Assembly: GCF_964355755.1 (NCBI RefSeq)
Contig: NC_092675.1
Span: 31,522,912-31,582,911, forward strand
Direction of reading: 5' to 3'
Source: Antedon mediterranea
Lineage: Eukaryota; Echinodermata; Crinoidea; Comatulida; Antedonidae
Length of the DNA: 60,000 bases
In this document: in pieces, positions 1 to 13,900 of the stretch
How the letters are laid out: each line of letters opens with the position of its first letter
Position numbering within the stretch: position 1 is the first letter of the stretch
Notes under the pieces: model-generated
The model's database searches: none
Seen by the model: the letters and a program-made list of their open reading frames with translations, nothing else
Told to the model about the DNA's origin: nothing
Made by a program: the position numbers and the translations under genes

Positions 1-3000
1 GTACACATTGTTTTTTACATTTTCAATCAGGGTAGTTTATCATACACGACAAGCACATTGTTTGTTAACCACTTCCACACTGAATTATGCTACAGTGAAT
101 TAACACTATAAATGACAGGAAATCGAGGACACGTTTTGTAAAAACCAACTACCGGTACCCATATTATTTTGTGATTAATAACTTGAAAAGTTTCTGTTTT
201 TTAATCATTCATTCAAAAGACAGGGATTTAACAACACATTCAAGGGTTCAGGGGCATGATGTGGTTAAGGGAGGTGAATATGGTAATTGTTATTTTCAGT
301 TGAAATTAACAAACTTTATCCATATAGGCAGTTTGGCATGTTTATCTTAAGACTAAACAACTGGCAACTGTTTAAACATAAACATGACCCCAAGGTCATT
401 GTGAATACTACATCATTCTATATTTTTATTAATTTTAACAATTATAACGAGTATTATATAAGGTATGGTTTAAAGATCTTTGGCTATGTTCGGCTTTGGG
501 ATGTTATACCACACTTAGGCCTAGGCTAGGCTATAGGGGTCGTCGGTTTCATGTTATGGGTTGTCCAATTCTAGGTCGTCCAATTCGAGGTCGCCCGGGT
601 CGTTGGGGTCGTCCAATTCGACGTCGTCGCTTTCTACACACCCCTATAGTGCAGGAGTTTTAGAACTTTCAGACTATATTTAATTACATACACAAATACT
701 GATCGTAAATAATTGATAATAAATCATATAAAAATCATCATTTTATTATAGAAGAAAGAACAATATTATGTTATGTCAAAAGTCAAGTGGTGTTTTCTGT
801 AATAAATATTTCTTGTTATTGATATAATCTGAGATAAAAGTATTTGTAGAATTATTTAACTTGGAAATTGGCAACAATACTAGATTATGCTATTTTAAGT
901 ACTTATAAAGTCTAATCTGACTTTTTTTAAAGGTTTATGCAATGCAGATTACAGACAACAAAAGTTAAGTCCAGGAAACTTGATTGTCACTCTATTTAAT
1001 TCTTTTCAAACCCGAGAGTTTTTGTTAGTTTTATTACAACCAATTCACTTAGTCTATAGCTATGCTCACATAATTCACCAAAAGTTGCTAATATTATTTT
1101 TATTATACAGATATTTTAGATACAAAAAAATAAAACTATGCCAGGAAAGCGGGCAGGAAAGTCGTGAAGTATGGTAAAAGTATTGTGTTGTCTGTAACAA
1201 GACCTTGGGGAGTCAACAGGGCATTCATGGGCCGAACCATGAAAGCAGAAGGAGAGCCTCTTGTGCTAATAAATACTCACTCAAAATTCAATCTGATGTT
1301 AACTTTTATTAAATTAATACTTACAAATTTAAAAGCATGCTAATTTAGATTACTTACCTTGGTAAAATCAATTCATGTTCTTGTACCTTTGAATACAACA
1401 CCAATAAACGTCTGCTGCGGTACACTTATCAGCTCAGCTGGCTCAGTGAAGCGTGAGTATTAAGATTGAAGTGTGGAAGTATCGTCACACTTCAGTGACC
1501 TGGAAAGGGCCGAAATTAGAGTATCCAAAAAAACTGATAAAACTGAAAGATAAATAGAATCCAAATTTTGTAACCCCTAGGGTTTCAAATAACAATGATT
1601 ACATAAAAAAAAGGAAAAGAATAGATAGAAAGTGCAAAAATACAATAAGTACATTTTTGTTTTTCTATGCATGGCCCAGCTATTATGAGAAAAGTCTACA
1701 AAATTGTACAAACTGTCAATTGTTTTATTTTTTATCAATCTCAGTCTAGTCACAGAAGTTCTTTTAAATTTATTTATCTTTATACTGGGTCATCTCTTTA
1801 GTACAAGTACCTGGTGTGTAAGTCACATGCAGAGAAGCAGATGATCTTACTCTTTAAAAAGCCTTAGTCTATCAAACTTTATGACAAAAACATGTGATGT
1901 GCCCATATAATAGACATGATGATATACATATCACTACTATATCTGGGCATAAATTACTACCATATTTGGGTACATCAAGTTTGATAGTGTAGATAGAGCT
2001 TTAAAAAGATAAACATTTTTCAACCTTTAAAAAAAAAGGATACACAATGTTCACTTCTTAATTTTTTAATCAGTTCCAGCTGAAACATTGTAAAAATAAA
2101 CATGTAAAAACAATGCAAATTATCTTTTTAAAAATAGTACAATTATTTGGAATTATTTGTTTATGATTTTTACAATTTAGTAAAAATAAAGTGTAAACAC
2201 AACTTTGGCTAAATTATTTTCCTGTGACAACATTATGATGACTATACTACAAAAAATACTAACAATTACTAGAATTACTAGAAACTAACTAAAATTCTTT
2301 TCATTGGGCTATTCTCTAAAAGCATTTTACAAAAAGTGGATGGTCTGCACTACTCAACAATCTGTGTAGAATATTACAATGCCTTATTTAAATTACCTAT
2401 TCAAATTACATATTCTGTATTCAGAATATCTACTGTAGTTTAGGTAAAATAGTATCACAGCATTTTGAATGATTGTAAAAACATATATCTTCAGTAAATT
2501 AATATGTGGAGATATGTTTTTGTAATTGACTAGGTAGGGCACCTGTATCAACAAGTATACGTTTTCCTCAATCAGGGACTCTACAATTCGGCTGTTTTAT
2601 CAACTTGCACAATATATTACTTTCTTTTGTATTGCACAAACTGGATAGACTTTAATCAATCAATACAAACTAAAATATACATAATCACAAAACAAATGAA
2701 TATAATAATAATAAATACTAAATATTTATTCGGTCACTTGAGTGAGTAAAGGTGAAAGTAAAACATGTTTTGCACTAAACTCCATTGATACATCTATTAA
2801 GACAAATGCTTTTGAATCATATTGTACAAACAACTATGTACCAAATAAACATTATTAATACAGCATATTATGACCTAATATGTGAATTTGTGTTGTGTAT
2901 AAGTACTAAGTAGGCAATGAATATATAGAAAGATCAATAAAACAGTATGAACATTATTATGTTATATTAGTTAGATTTTAAAAATAAGGAGAAGGCATTT

Positions 3001-3626
3001 TTCTTAATTTTTACACTGTCTGCTGCTTATATGTGCTACATTATTAAAATTGTATTTGAAAACTAAGTCTAATGAAATTTCAATATGAAAATTACAGATT
3101 TCACTGTATGGTCACAGAGATTTCTGACAATAATAATGAAGGAAAAAATACTAAAGACATTAATAATAGAAGACTATAATATTATATCAATTTGTGTATG
3201 TATACATTTCTAATACTTATTTACAAATTAAAATACGTTATACTTTGATTACTTTTAAAGTTAATTAGGAATATAACAAGTCATTTATTATCATCACAAA
3301 ATACAACAGTTACATATTTATATCCACTATCATTCAATTATTGTAAACTATCTAATGTAATTTATTATGTCTAGGTTGATGATGTGTAAAAGTAACTTTT
3401 TGTACGTAGTCCAAAAGAAACTTAGATGGTACAACAGCTTAGATGTATCAAAGTACATGATTGGTTGCTAAGTTAATATACCATTTTAGATGTATTAAAT
3501 ACATGATTGGTTGCTAAGTACAACAGCTTACAGTAGAAAGTACACCTATTAGATGTAGCTAAAATAACAGCCGATTTGATACTGATTTGGTACAGTAGTT
3601 TTTCCCTCAGTAATTGCCATTTCTTT
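1..3626. other. Intergenic / RICTOR downstream region, no gene recognised
   Basis: AT-rich sequence with no convincing exon. Short open frames at 287-529 and 980-1177 have low-complexity composition and no recognisable motif. The part next to 3627 should contain the RICTOR 3' UTR; several minus-strand AATAAA-like sites exist but I cannot choose among them. Local structures include a mini foldback at 531-649, a 9-bp-stem hairpin around 1475-1505 (TGAAGTGTG / CACACTTCA), and a 20-bp direct repeat near 3451 and 3501 containing ATTGG, the inverted CCAAT core. Confidence 0.6.
531..649. repeat. Mini foldback element with internal GTCGTCCAATTCGA repeats
   Basis: CTATAGGGGT at 531-540 is matched in inverted orientation by ACCCCTATAG at 640-649. 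The 100 bases between them are unusually GC-rich for this neighbourhood and contain imperfect copies of GGTCGTCCAATTCGA. It is probably a small non-autonomous inverted-repeat element. The ten-base termini are short, so this is a moderate call. Confidence 0.4.
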
Positions 3627-4946
3627 TTATTCCAGATTGCTTACTTTATTACTGTCAGCTAATATTGCTTGTGGGATATCAATAATCTAAAATAAACAAT
3701 GAAAGTGATTTTAAAAGAAGTTCTGATAAGAATGAGAAATAGAAGTAAACTTATGGAGAATAAAAGGTGAATCTAAAGAGATAGGTGTGTCAGTACAGTA
3801 GTTAGTAAGAAGATAATTAGAATTTGGTATAGTATTAATGGTAATATTCTGTACACTTACGGAATCAAATTTTACTTCTTGAAAGAGTTCTTGAATGAAT
3901 CTTCTGGCAGAGAGACGGAAAGTATGGGTTGCTAATGTGTGGCAGACATCTGAATAAAGGCAAATGTCTTCAAAAATATGTGGGAACTTCTCTTTTAAAC
4001 TAAAAAATATATATATAGAATAACTTGTCAGTTACCAAATCAAATAAGAAAAATACACTTGTAATATTTAGGTATTGTTATAATAAATAAATAATAATTA
4101 CTTTAATAGACCCTGTTCTTGGGCTTTCCTTCTTACTGAGCTGCACATATTGCTAATAAACTGCATTAGTTCCTTTCTTAATAGTTGATAACCATGATTT
4201 GAATTGTATGATGTGAACTTAGATGAGCTAAGACGTGAAAAGTTACTGACATCGCTTGATGGACTCATAGAAAATTCTCCCTTTTCCATTGAATTCTCAA
4301 CTTGAAGATTGTCCAATTTTATGTCCAATGGTTCACATTCACTAACAGATCGTAATCTTCCATAATCTGAAATAATATAGCAATAATGTTTTGCAAATGT
4401 TTTATACATCAGCTTTCAAATAAAAATACATAGTTCTATTTGAACAATAAATCTAAAAATTACAAATTTAAGAAAAGTAGATAATTTTGTAATTAGAAAT
4501 AATGATGGAATCTAATTACATATCATTTTTTGGTAGCATTCGATACAAATTTATATTTAAATATTTGATATAATAAACTTTTAAAACATAAAAAATAGTT
4601 ATATTTTAAAACAGACATGCATTCAAAGACATATTTTACCATTTTCTTCATCTGTATCATCTTTAGAGCAACGGAAACAAAACTGCCTTAAATGGATATC
4701 ATCATCTGTCTGCTGTGAGTTATATTTGTCTCTTTGTAAACTGTTTCGTGTAACGTGACCAATAGATTGATAAGACTCCGGTAAACTAGATTCTTGTGGT
4801 GATAATGGTAACAAGGTTGGGAATGAAGTACTTAGGTTCTTGTGTTTTGTAAAGCGTACATTATCAACACAAGTTACTTGTAGCTGCTGGGACTGGCAGT
4901 TTTCAACTAACTTAAAGAAATTTTGACGGTATAACGATTCATCATC
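3627..4946 (-). CDS. RICTOR: RICTOR exons 26-29: C-terminal domain with zinc site
   Basis: The last four exons rebuild the folded C-terminal domain. Exon 26 ends with IHLRQFCFRC: the spacing H-x4-C-x2-C (residues ~1505, 1510, 1513) equals human His1515/Cys1520/Cys1523. The fourth ligand equivalent to human Cys1651 is present in exon 28 as FEDIC (residue ~1624). From memory, these residues form the zinc site reported in the mTORC2 cryo-EM structure. Exon 28 also encodes FRLSARRFIQELFQEV, nearly identical to the vertebrate C-terminal helix. The stop codon is at 3629-3627. Confidence 0.92.
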
Positions 4947-7900
4947 CTGAAAACAAATTATCTAATGTCAGAATAGTTACTTTCCATACATGGTTATCTT
5001 AATGATGGAAGACATGTTTATATCTAATACATTTATTATGCGTTAATCATATAATGTCATTGAAATTCCTACACGCAAGTTTGTATATAATTGAGACACA
5101 TATAAATGTTTGCTCATTTAAAACTGAAAGCACCCTACAAACCCACACATGTAGTACAGGCATTAACAAAGACATGTTAACATACTTACATGAAAAATAA
5201 GATGGACATCTACAGGTAAGCAGAGACCCATGTACCCACCAACAGCAGATGTAATTCTTTGATTAGCTTTGGGCGATGGTATACATGGCATGCTATTGCT
5301 GATGAAACCCGTTAAAGATCCAGAACTTCTGCTTCTAAAATAGATGAATTGATATTGGCATTATTCATAAATAAGACTGAATTTATGTTTTTTTTCCAAC
5401 TCTGTTATTTTCACTGTTGAGTGGTGGTGAAATAAAAAGTGGAAATATTGGCGGTACAGTATTTTGAAATACTGTAGGTCTTTAGCAACTTCTTTCTTAT
5501 TTATTTTGTTTATTTAAATGGTACAAAATTCTTTATATTAGGAAATATTACCACCACATATTACAACATAATAACTACATGCAGGAATATAATGTATTGT
5601 ATACTAAACTTACAAAGGAAATTTAGAATTGGTTAAATGATCATCTTGGAAAGTGTTTATAAGGCCACAATCATCCACAGACAGTCTTCTGTGTAACTGA
5701 AGAGCACGCAAGGCTGCATACCCATTAGCATCCCGCCTACTAGTAAATACTGCATTAGTTTCAAACGTTCCACCAGAGTTCTTTCCAAAACTTCTTGGAA
5801 GAGTCCTTGAAACTCTTTGTGTAAAGCTAGGAGTTCGATGTAAGTTATATTGTCTCCTTGTAGCATCCGAAGAATGTACAGTTTTAACAGTTTGTCCACT
5901 CATGACTGTACTTAGACTAGTCATGGATGAGTCATGGTGAGGACTTGATGGGTGTGATAACATTGAACTTACTCCACTTGTTTGTGTTGTGTCAGTTGTA
6001 AAGCTTTCACTTCTACTTTTGGAACCAGCACTTCCACGACCAGAACTTTCATTACTATTGCTTCTAAATTTTAGACTTTGACTGCGATCTCTGGCAGTAT
6101 TTGCTGGAGGTGGATAAGCAGAGTCTGTGAGGGTTCTTGGTTTGGTTTGTATGCTATGTTGGGAATGTGAATTAGTTATTACGTTCCTTGACCTGGCTTT
6201 ACTGTCACTATTACTTCGTATCTTTTGCAACGGACTCTTTAATAAAGAGTCATCATTTCCTTCCATTGAAGGCATTGTTTTAACTCGTCTCAAATCATTT
6301 GTCCTTGGAATACGTCTGTCTTGATTAGCTGCAATTTCTCTGCGAATACCAGAATTACATTTGCTATAACCATCTGTGTCTGCTGCTTGATAAAGTGGAA
6401 ATCCAATCTTATCTTTGTTTTTTGACCTTACTGAACTTTCAAGATGAGGAGCTTTTTGTGCTCCAGTAGCCAGTTTATGTTCTCCTTTATCATCAATGCT
6501 TAAAAAGAAGGTAGACTTTGGACTAACAGCAACATTGTCACCGGTAACAAAAAACAAGCTTTCAGGCTCTTGGTTAACAATTGATTCATCAAATTGATAT
6601 GGAGAAGGACTGTTAGTTCTTGTACTGACACTATCAAAACTTGACATTGATGTACTCTCTACAAGTTCTTTTTCACTGAAGATACCTTCTTGCTCTTCTA
6701 CCACAGGCCACTGTTCATTTCTACTATGTCGAATGCTTTCCCATCCCAATTTACTGAGTATGCCAGAACCTTGCTTAGTCTTTGCTAAAAGGCCCAGCAC
6801 ATTGAAACATGTCCTAAAAATAAATGTGTTTTTAAAATAAAGTTTAATAATACGGTAAACATTTGACAACTAGCACATAACTTTGCAATTAGCTGTTTTA
6901 TACACCTGTATGATAGAAACAATGTCACATTTGACACTGTACTGTATATACACCATGATGTTGAAAACTGAAAATAATGTATAACCAGATTGTGATATTT
7001 AATGTTGTTTAACTGTTTTTTAACATAGTGTTTATTGTTTGTCGTATCATATCGTGTATGACACTGTATCACAGGAATTACTTATAATACTGCATAAATT
7101 ATGTTTTATACTGTAGCGTGAGAATTATGTGAAATGAAAAAAAAGTAATTTCCAGTAATTCCTTGGTATAAGGTATCATTTGAAAGATTTGAAAAATGTC
7201 CAGCGAGACAAAGACAATCTTTGTCTATTTTACTTACCCCCTGACTGAAAAAACCTCACACTCTTCAGCAAGGCGGATGATGTCTGGAATGATTTCTTCT
7301 CTTTCAAGTAGTTTTAACCCCCAATTGCTACTTCCAATATGACCCTGGTAAAATACCAATCTCAAATCATTTAATTAAAGACCACTGACAACTGTTTTAT
7401 CATTTTAACTTATTTTTAAAGTTTATTCCTTTTCAAAATAAACAAATTTAGAACGGTCTACAATAAAAATGTTTTAAAACTTACCACGGCCCAGAGGGCA
7501 GCCTTCAAGGTAAGAACTCCATCACACGTCACCATGTCAGGACAGTGAATTGTGCGACAAAATTGACTTAGATAATCCTAAGAAAAAAACACCCCAAATT
7601 AGTGGATATTGATTTAAGATGATGGAATTATAACATGAACAGCACAAAAAGAAAACTGTGATTATGAAATAAAATAAAACAACAGAAAATGAGTAGATAT
7701 GAAATAAAGCACAAACCTCTTCATCTATAAGATCAGCTCCACCTTTGTGTTGAACAAGCTGTCCATATAAATGCGCAGGAACAAACACATCTTTGTTCTT
7801 TCGGTCATCACGACTTCTTCTAACAAATGCTCCTTCATACATTGGTTTAATATAACTTGTAAAAGCTTCATTCATTTGTGTTTCAACAAGAACTACATAA

Positions 7901-10900
7901 CGTTTGTTGAAACTGTTGAACCACTTCTGAAGCTCATGGTTAACAAAGTTAACTTCAGATAGGTATCTAAAACCTGTTGTTGTAGATAGGAACCTAGAAA
8001 ACAGTATCTAACAATTAATAATGCATTTACATGGCCAAAATAAGTAGTAGCACTATATGTGTTCTATACAGTTTGTGTTTGTTTTATTGAATAAAAGTGA
8101 TTGAAATAAAAATAACAAGTTTTTCTTTGTATAACAGATATTTATTCTTTTGTTCAGGTTTGCTGCATCTCTGTAACAGTTATATTTTAATTTACATAAG
8201 TTTGTTGAATTCAAGCAATAACAAAATGGATAAATTAAAAGTATAATGAAATACCTTGTTAGTAATATAGCTCCTCTATCTCCCATATGCAATACAGTTG
8301 GTCTTATTTGTACAAGACTATGTAAATTAGCTTCATCCTCACATGCTTCATCAATTATATCCACAGATTCCAAAGCTATTGCTTTGTTTTTATCATACAA
8401 TTGCATGACTAGTAACTCCATACCCCAGTTGTGAAAATATGGTATTCTTGCTCTTAAAAGGACACGTAGGTGGCTTGTTGTGTACAACCTTACAGCCTAA
8501 TTAAATAAATTGATTAATAATCATTAAATGTTTACAGTGTGTTGGTTAGTCCGATGTTCATTTTTGTGCTAATAAAAACTTCTGAAACTTTGTATCTAAA
8601 AAATGGATTAAGTTAATTTCAATATTACTAATACATTAAATATACATCTTATGTAATTTAATAAAATACATACATCTACAGATGAAGAGAGCATTTTTGT
8701 GAGGATCACTCTAGCCAGGCCATCTCTCTTGTAATCCAAACATGTTATAATAAGCCGCAACAAACTGTCATGATGTGACAATGTACACAAATCTAAAAAG
8801 CTAAATTTTGAAGAAATTACCAACTTGGTGAATTAATTGAACATACTCTATTTGTTAATGGATAACAACAATAACATTTGTGTATAAAAAATTATATTAT
8901 ATCAATAAAATTACATTTGAAATATAAATATATTACTAAACAGAACAAATGTGTACATACTATTGGAATGCACCATGTTTTTCAAGGATTTTCTCTCCTT
9001 GCAAACTGCCAGAAAGTGTTCCAAGAAAAAGCATATAATCCTGACTTAACGTTGTGTGTAGACTATGAGGACTAAAAACAGCCTGACCTGATACACTGTT
9101 AGTAGGAGATAAAAGTATCTCCCCAATACAATCCACAATGTCTTCTACTAGTTCTGATAAAATACGCTGGCATTCAGGCTACAGAAAAACACAATTACAT
9201 TACGATTATTACAGAATAAAATTAATACAAATGTTTTTGAACTTCTGTTCAATAATAATGCTGTAAAAATATTTGAAAAATTAATCTATAATATAGCATT
9301 GTTTAGTATTACAGTAAAATCTCCCAATATCAAACTCATTGAAAACCGGAACATTTTTACAAAACCAGATTTTTTGGGTTGACTGATTATTATTATTATT
9401 TAAATCTTATAAATATTACCTCTATAGAGCAAACAAGGAAGTGGACAAATTGAATGCCAACTACAGTATACTGTTGCAGTTCTTGTGACCTCACTTTTAT
9501 TTTGTCTAGAGGTTTACGACAGAATAAATTACTTTGGGGTCTGTAGAAGTAAGCAATATTCCTGAGAAATCTGAAACAGAAATACACGGAATTTAAAACA
9601 AATTGGTTTCAGCAAACGATCCACCAATGAGGCCAATTTAACAAAGAATTTACAATTAAATTTACAATTACAATATAGATTTTCGTCATCACAAACAAAA
9701 GTATTGGCTGGCCAAATGGCTTGCACAAATTCTGCATTATTAATTGTGTTTCAGACCAAACTGATATAAAAACAGCATGAATCAATGACTTTTAGTTGCT
9801 AAAAAAACTTACTTAACAACATTTGCATCTTCTGACTTTGAAAGAACAAGACTTGACCACTGAAAGAAAGATGATAAAATGAAGTTATCAGCAAGTGCTG
9901 TTGGTGCAAATAATTGTTAAACCGTATAATGTATCTTTATAGTGTTAATATAGATACTGATGATTACCTTAAATATTGTGCTTAATAAATCCCAATTCCA
10001 CTTAATAGCCTCATCTGTCAACACATTGGAATTCTTAATAGCTTCTTCTAAATCCTAAAAAAATATAATGAAAATATGATTACTTCGCCATTGCATTATT
10101 TGTTCACAGGTGTGAAATGCACGTATGAAGTAAGACATATTATAAGACATACTTTATTATCTCCAAAAGAAGAAATTCAAGGAGCTTGCAAAACAAAAAG
10201 ATTCATATAAATTTATAAAAGAACAGAACAAAAAATCAGACCCTTATGAAGTAATAGGAATTGTATACTTAATATAATAAAAAATTCTTTACCTTGTTGA
10301 GGAATTGTTTTAAATCTTCTTTAGCTGCCTTGTCGGACTTTCTTTCATTTGCTAAGTCTCGTTGATGTGACATGATGTTGTCTAAGAACAAACTTCTTGG
10401 AACATTTCCAGTCTTTTTAACTTCATGTAGTGTGTTAAGATGATTTACTGCTGCATTTGCACGACTGTCAAAATATGTATACCTAATATTCAGTATATTT
10501 TTGAACAAACAACTAAAAACAGACTACTGGTCAGACTATGGTTACAATATATTTAAAAAATGAACTAACTTATTGTGCCAATATTGTATGCATTACTTAC
10601 TTTCTTTGGAGTGGTGGTATATTAAAGGCAGCTGCTATTGACATCAATGTTGGAAGGCAATGATAATGATGACTGCACTCTGGGGGTAACAATCTATTTG
10701 CCTAGTAATACAATAAAAAATAACTGATTACATATTTTATACAATTTATTTAGAATATTGTCTTAGAGAATGATATTAGCTTGAGACAAAATTATGTAAG
10801 ACATGAGTTGTATAAGTATTTAAAAAGCTATCCTACGTGGTATGGGATTTTTAATCTTTAAATAATATATCTTAGTATAATATCCATAGTAAAAGTTTTT

Positions 10901-13900
10901 GACATTTTGTACATTAATTGAATAAAATAAAGTAATGCTCAAGTAAGTTTAGTAGTTAATGTTAAAAAAAAAGAATGTTACCAGATGAAGCAGTTCCCCA
11001 AGAAGAACAGTTGCCATGGTAGCAAGGTGGTCACTTCCAGATGTGATGACTTCTACTAGGCTCTAAGATACAGAAACAATACAGTATTTAATATAACAAT
11101 ATTATCTATGCAATTAATACAGTACAAACACCTAAATTATCAATGATTCAAAATTCCAATCACCAGACATACCTCAAGTAACCCTGCATTAATAAATGCT
11201 GACAACAACAGTGCATTGTGATTTTCTACTAGATTTGTTCTGGATGAAGCAAGATGTGGTAAAATAACTTTAGCTTCTTCAACTACAAAACCTTCTGATA
11301 ATGACCAGCTACTCTGCCAATGAGATGCATCTGTCAACAAATGTTATAGTTTAAATAATACTGCATTTTTAGAAATATTATCTGAAGCTTAGTAACACAA
11401 AGCTATAAACACTCTACAACTGTTAAAGATTACAGCACATGCCCATAGCATTTTAAATATCTAATGTATATATAAAATTAAAGAACACTATAGTGTTTTG
11501 AGATATGGTGTTAAAATTATATAAAATGATAAAACTTGTTTAGTTTAATTTAGTTAGCATTGGCAACTGGAAATATTCAATATACTGCCAGGAAAATCTT
11601 ATATATATTTTATAGTTTTTATTACCTGATGTGATAATAGCTACGAAAAAATCATCAGTCCAGTCCGGAACATGTAAATGGAATAGGTGGAATATCAGGG
11701 TCATAATATGCTTCTAAAAGTTAAATTGAAAGCAAGAATAATTAAATGTTTGTAAGTCAATGTGGAATCTATTTATGAAAAGCAATCCCAATTTGTGATA
11801 ATAAATAGCTACATAGACACACTGGTGTATGTAAGTTCTGTATCAAACACACTACGTTTTTGCACTGTATAATTTCTTTTCTTTTTCAATTCAATAATTA
11901 GAAATAAAATGAGAAAAATAATGAGCTTAAAGTAGAGTAGTAGTCTCACCCTAGTTTCTTCATTTGGGATACACAGAATGTTTATCAATGAGTGAAGACC
12001 TCCAGATTCTGGCTTACAAAGTCTTATCATACCTGTAAACAAATCAGTCACAAGTATGTAAATGCCAATTCACAGAGATAATATATTTATCATAGAAATC
12101 AGACCCTTGACGGGGAATGACATATAGCTTATACCTTTATTATAACAGTAATTATAGTAGATTTCAGGTTCTATCTTGTGCATAGTTACTTATTACAAAA
12201 CATCAAATAACTGAAGCCACTTTAGATGGTCTACTCGGGGCAGAAGTTGTTTATTTCTGTGTGTAATTTAGAATCTATGTATATGACATATTATTGTTTT
12301 TATCTTACCAGGCCAAGAGCGAAGCATTGAAATAATGGCTAATCTGCTAGATCTGAACATAATCTCTCTCTCCTCACTTAAACAAATAATAGACAAAATT
12401 AACAATATTCATTTTCAAAATAAAATTATAATACTCCACTGAGTCATTTCAGAGATAAAATAAGTGTAACTTCAAAACAACATGCAGTGTTTGTAATCTA
12501 TTTGATCATACTCAAGAATCAAATCAAATCATTTTTATAATTTTAATGGAGCTAAATTTGTAGTATAATTGTTTACCTTTGGTGTTGGTCTGAAGCTTCT
12601 CCTGTATGCTTGTAATTTAAATCTGTAAAAGGAGCTAAAATTTGCTGGAAGAAAACAATATAATTTATCAACCCAATATATTTTGTACTACTCTGTTTGT
12701 CTCCTACTGTATTTCAATATGATTGAAGTTTATGCTGCAAAACAACTGAATATGATTTGTTACAAACGCATTCATGACAAGAGCATTCCAAATGCGTTTA
12801 ACAACAGGGTAAGTAATGTAAAATAACTTAAGGTATAATATAATAACTATTATGTGACATTAAATGGCATTATTTTTTTCCAAGGGGACAATTTAAAGAT
12901 AAATATTAACCTCAAGATCAAGACTGGAACGTAGATGACACCTGGTGTGTGGATAGTTTAACAGGTGCATAATAGTCATAATAACAGACTCATTAATCCT
13001 ATCAACTTGTGAATCCAAGATGTTTCGTATCAATGTTGCAATTCCACCAGCTTGGGCAAATACATCTGTGTTTTTAATTGCTGATGAGATAAACAAATAT
13101 AAAATTAAATACTGAGATTAAATACCCTCTAGAAAAAAAGACGAGTAAGAGCAAACATGGGTATAGTGAATTTAAAATATACAATTGCACTATTACAAGA
13201 TATTTGAGATGTATGAAAAAGATGTATTTGAAGTATTTAAATAAGAGTAAAACAATAATTTGGTGATTTGAGCCCATGTGTAAATATTTGTATTGTGTAT
13301 TTACAATATACTGCTTTTACAAATTAACTATGAATGTACATTACCCAATTCACACAAAGTTGCCAGACACGCTCTTTGTAGTCTATCTCTCTCACTGTCA
13401 CCATCATTTGCTATAGCAACTAAAACATTTGCCAGTGATTGGGGAAACAGTTGTGGTGCTACGGTAAGAATCTATAAAATTGTAAACATTTTTCAATTTC
13501 AATTCATAAAACAGAGCATAATAAAATCTGTTGCCTTGGTTAACAAGGTGGATTTTATCTGATGTCTTTAATAGTAAACATATTAAAACTAGCAGCTATT
13601 GGGACTTGTTAAGGAAATTAATAATTTCCACAAATTAACATGTCTAGTTTGAAGTCTTGTTGATACAAGATAATTTGACAGTGTTTATATAGGCTAACCA
13701 ATTCCATGTGAATTAATTGTATTTGAGTACAACATTTCACAAGATGTATTTATTATAGCTATGAGGAAGTTCAAAAGTGACTCATTGTTATTAACGTATG
13801 TCTACTTGGATATTAATACAAAAGAAAGCACAATAACCTACAAACAAGATAAAAAACAATATGTATTACAAGAAAAGATCAAAATCCAATTAAATAACAA

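Noticed and set aside
1140-1280. Possible coding exon near CAGGAAAGCGGGCAGG
   Set aside because: All frames close quickly and no family or splice pair could be recognised.
1425-1510. A-box-like TCAGCTCAGCTGG suggesting a tRNA
   Set aside because: No B box or cloverleaf follows; only a 9-bp hairpin is present.
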